Below are positions 50,280 through 51,343 of a stretch of DNA of 51,343 bases, one piece after another. Every line of letters begins with the position of its first letter. The stretch's first letter is position 1. The position numbers and the translations under genes were made by a program. Source of the stretch: Gammaproteobacteria bacterium UBA5078 (lineage in GTDB: Bacteria; Pseudomonadota; Gammaproteobacteria; Pseudomonadales; Pseudohongiellaceae); NCBI GenBank assembly GCA_002416505.1, contig DIAM01000012.1:185393-236735 (forward strand). The letters run 5' to 3'. Under the pieces are notes generated by a model. The model was not told where the DNA came from and ran no database searches. It saw only the letters and a list, made by a program, of their open reading frames with translations.

Positions 50280-51343
50280 CTAGATGCTGCGCGACAAATT
50301 GCTGATTGCATCTGCAAAATCGCCGCCAAACCCAATCCTGGATATTTCTATTCGTTCATTTAAGCCCGTGTTACTTGTAAAGTTTAAGTCTTCGTATAGG
50401 GCGATTGGCAATTCCCGATTATCATTAAAACGTTTATCAGGGCCGCCGCGCTTATTTACATACTTCCAAGTCCTATCAACAACCTTGGCGTCTTTTGGCA
50501 GATTTCCATCTTCAATAAATCTCGTGTTCTCCACTGATATCTGAAGATTGGGGTAGCTGACAGCACCGACTCCATTTGCTTCTACAATGAGGACTTTATC
50601 GGGGAAAAAATATAGGGTTTGTTTTCCAACTGGAACTGAGGGAACGGAAACATTTGTCTTGATATAGGGTGGATTACCAATGCCTAATGATATTGCGGTC
50701 CGTTTAATGACACTTGTAGCGCCAGCGTTACGCTTTCGGTTATTTACTGCCCCTTCAGCTTCAATATGCCATTTACTCGATGATGACGAAAGGTACCCGA
50801 ACGAGTCGTGCAATTTCTGGAAAGCAGCTTCGATTTCCGGTTCAAGATCAAAAAATAAAACCGTTGTCTTTCTCAATGTGTCTTTTAGCATTGTGATTGC
50901 AGTAAGAACTATTGTGAGGAGTGCTAGACCTAGAGATACGATAGGGGTATCAGTGTTAAAAAGCGTAGTGAGAGTTAAAATGGCGCCAATAGACGCGAAA
51001 AAGGGCCACATTAGGGTTTTTTTCCTTTTTTCATTCATTTCTGCGACTAGATCTGCTGACGACGAATCAACCATCTGTGTAATTTGCGCACTATCTATTT
51101 CTTGTAGAGGCTCATGCCCAGTTTCTGTTTCGTTATACTGTAAATCAGGATTGCTCAGAGGCGGAATGCTTTCAGTAACGTTAGACGGTAGTGTTCTTCT
51201 GTAATACAAACCGCCTCTACCCATATGGACATAGTTTCCGCGTGGGCCAGCGCCAAAGCGAAGTCCCTTGACACCTGTTGATACGCCAACGCCAGATTTC
51301 GACAAATTGAACCTGAAAGGTCTGGTAAGGCCCCAGTTTTCTA
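50280..51343 (-). CDS. DUF4236-domain membrane protein, 5' end beyond the window
   Basis: The N terminus contains the DUF4236 pattern SKSGVGVSTGVKGLRFGAGPRGNYVHMGRGGLYYRR. A TTG at 51303-51305 could be taken as a start, but the frame stays open to the edge and reads TRPFRFNLSKSGVG, which fits the family upstream of that codon, so the gene is taken as partial. After a linker there are two close membrane helices (MWPFFASIGAILTLTTLF, then IVSLGLALLTIVLTAITML) and a soluble C-terminal half. DUF4236 proteins are often found in accessory regions; function unknown. Confidence 0.78.
   Translation of the reverse strand, partial: ENWGLTRPFRFNLSKSGVGVSTGVKGLRFGAGPRGNYVHMGRGGLYYRRTLPSNVTESIPPLSNPDLQYNETETGHEPLQEIDSAQITQMVDSSSADLVAEMNEKRKKTLMWPFFASIGAILTLTTLFNTDTPIVSLGLALLTIVLTAITMLKDTLRKTTVLFFDLEPEIEAAFQKLHDSFGYLSSSSSKWHIEAEGAVNNRKRNAGATSVIKRTAISLGIGNPPYIKTNVSVPSVPVGKQTLYFFPDKVLIVEANGVGAVSYPNLQISVENTRFIEDGNLPKDAKVVDRTWKYVNKRGGPDKRFNDNRELPIALYEDLNFTSNTGLNERIEISRIGFGGDFADAISNLSRSI

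Noticed and set aside
1..51343. CRISPR arrays, rRNA or tRNA genes
   Set aside because: No regularly spaced repeats and no cloverleaf-like or rRNA sequence were noticed; in particular there is no tRNA next to the integrase.
38334..51343. Insertion sequences or transposases as movers of the accessory region
   Set aside because: No transposase-like frame or terminal inverted repeats were seen; mobility is better explained by the integrase.

Overview
The window reads as a chromosomal segment of a Gram-negative gammaproteobacterium carrying a mobile element in its right-hand quarter. Support for the host assignment comes from the end of a division/cell-wall cluster (ftsQ-ftsA-ftsZ-lpxC), an M23 peptidase-secA-argJ-Nudix block, a pilBCD-coaE-yacG operon with divergent type IV pilin genes, nadC, ampD-ampE, a homodimeric-type aceE with aceF, and fxsA-groES-groEL. 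These blocks and much of their order are familiar from Pseudomonas-like and related marine gammaproteobacteria. I cannot name the genus from sequence alone.

Layout. 1-4559: ftsQAZ and lpxC, with a long hairpin between ftsZ and lpxC. 4680-10719: LytM-type peptidase, SecA, ArgJ and a Nudix/ThiE-like fusion. 10879-12891: a secreted protein with a probable beta-propeller. 12899-17610 (minus strand): pilB-pilC-pilD-coaE-yacG. 17611-19834: a 459-base regulatory region, two tandem pilins and a TfpZ-type pilin accessory protein. 20069-24350: a small c-type cytochrome, a secreted HNH nuclease, nadC, a membrane-anchored aspartic protease, ampD and ampE. 24522-28907: pyruvate dehydrogenase E1 and E2 (no E3 gene here). 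28952-33500 (minus strand): a FecCD/BtuCD-type ABC pair, a membrane-anchored alpha/beta hydrolase and a PanE-like reductase with no ordinary start codon. 33641-38268: YajQ, an AmpG-like permease, FxsA, and GroES/GroEL behind a good sigma-32 promoter.

From about 38334 to the right edge the base composition drops visibly and gene content changes. A P4-type tyrosine integrase sits directly after the groEL terminator. It is followed on the same strand by an unknown gene, an AlpA-like regulator, a small unknown gene, a primase/AAA-helicase fusion and a lone terminase small subunit. No large terminase, portal, capsid or tail gene is visible. This is the gene logic of a phage satellite (PICI/P4-like). 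Behind it comes a 1573-residue DUF4011/SF1-helicase/PD-(D/E)XK nuclease/DUF3320 protein, of a kind linked to anti-phage defence. Then come several small genes, including a BRCT-domain protein and a DUF4236 protein that runs off the edge. My preferred reading is a satellite integrated behind groEL that carries defence cargo. The right attachment site was not found and probably lies beyond the window.
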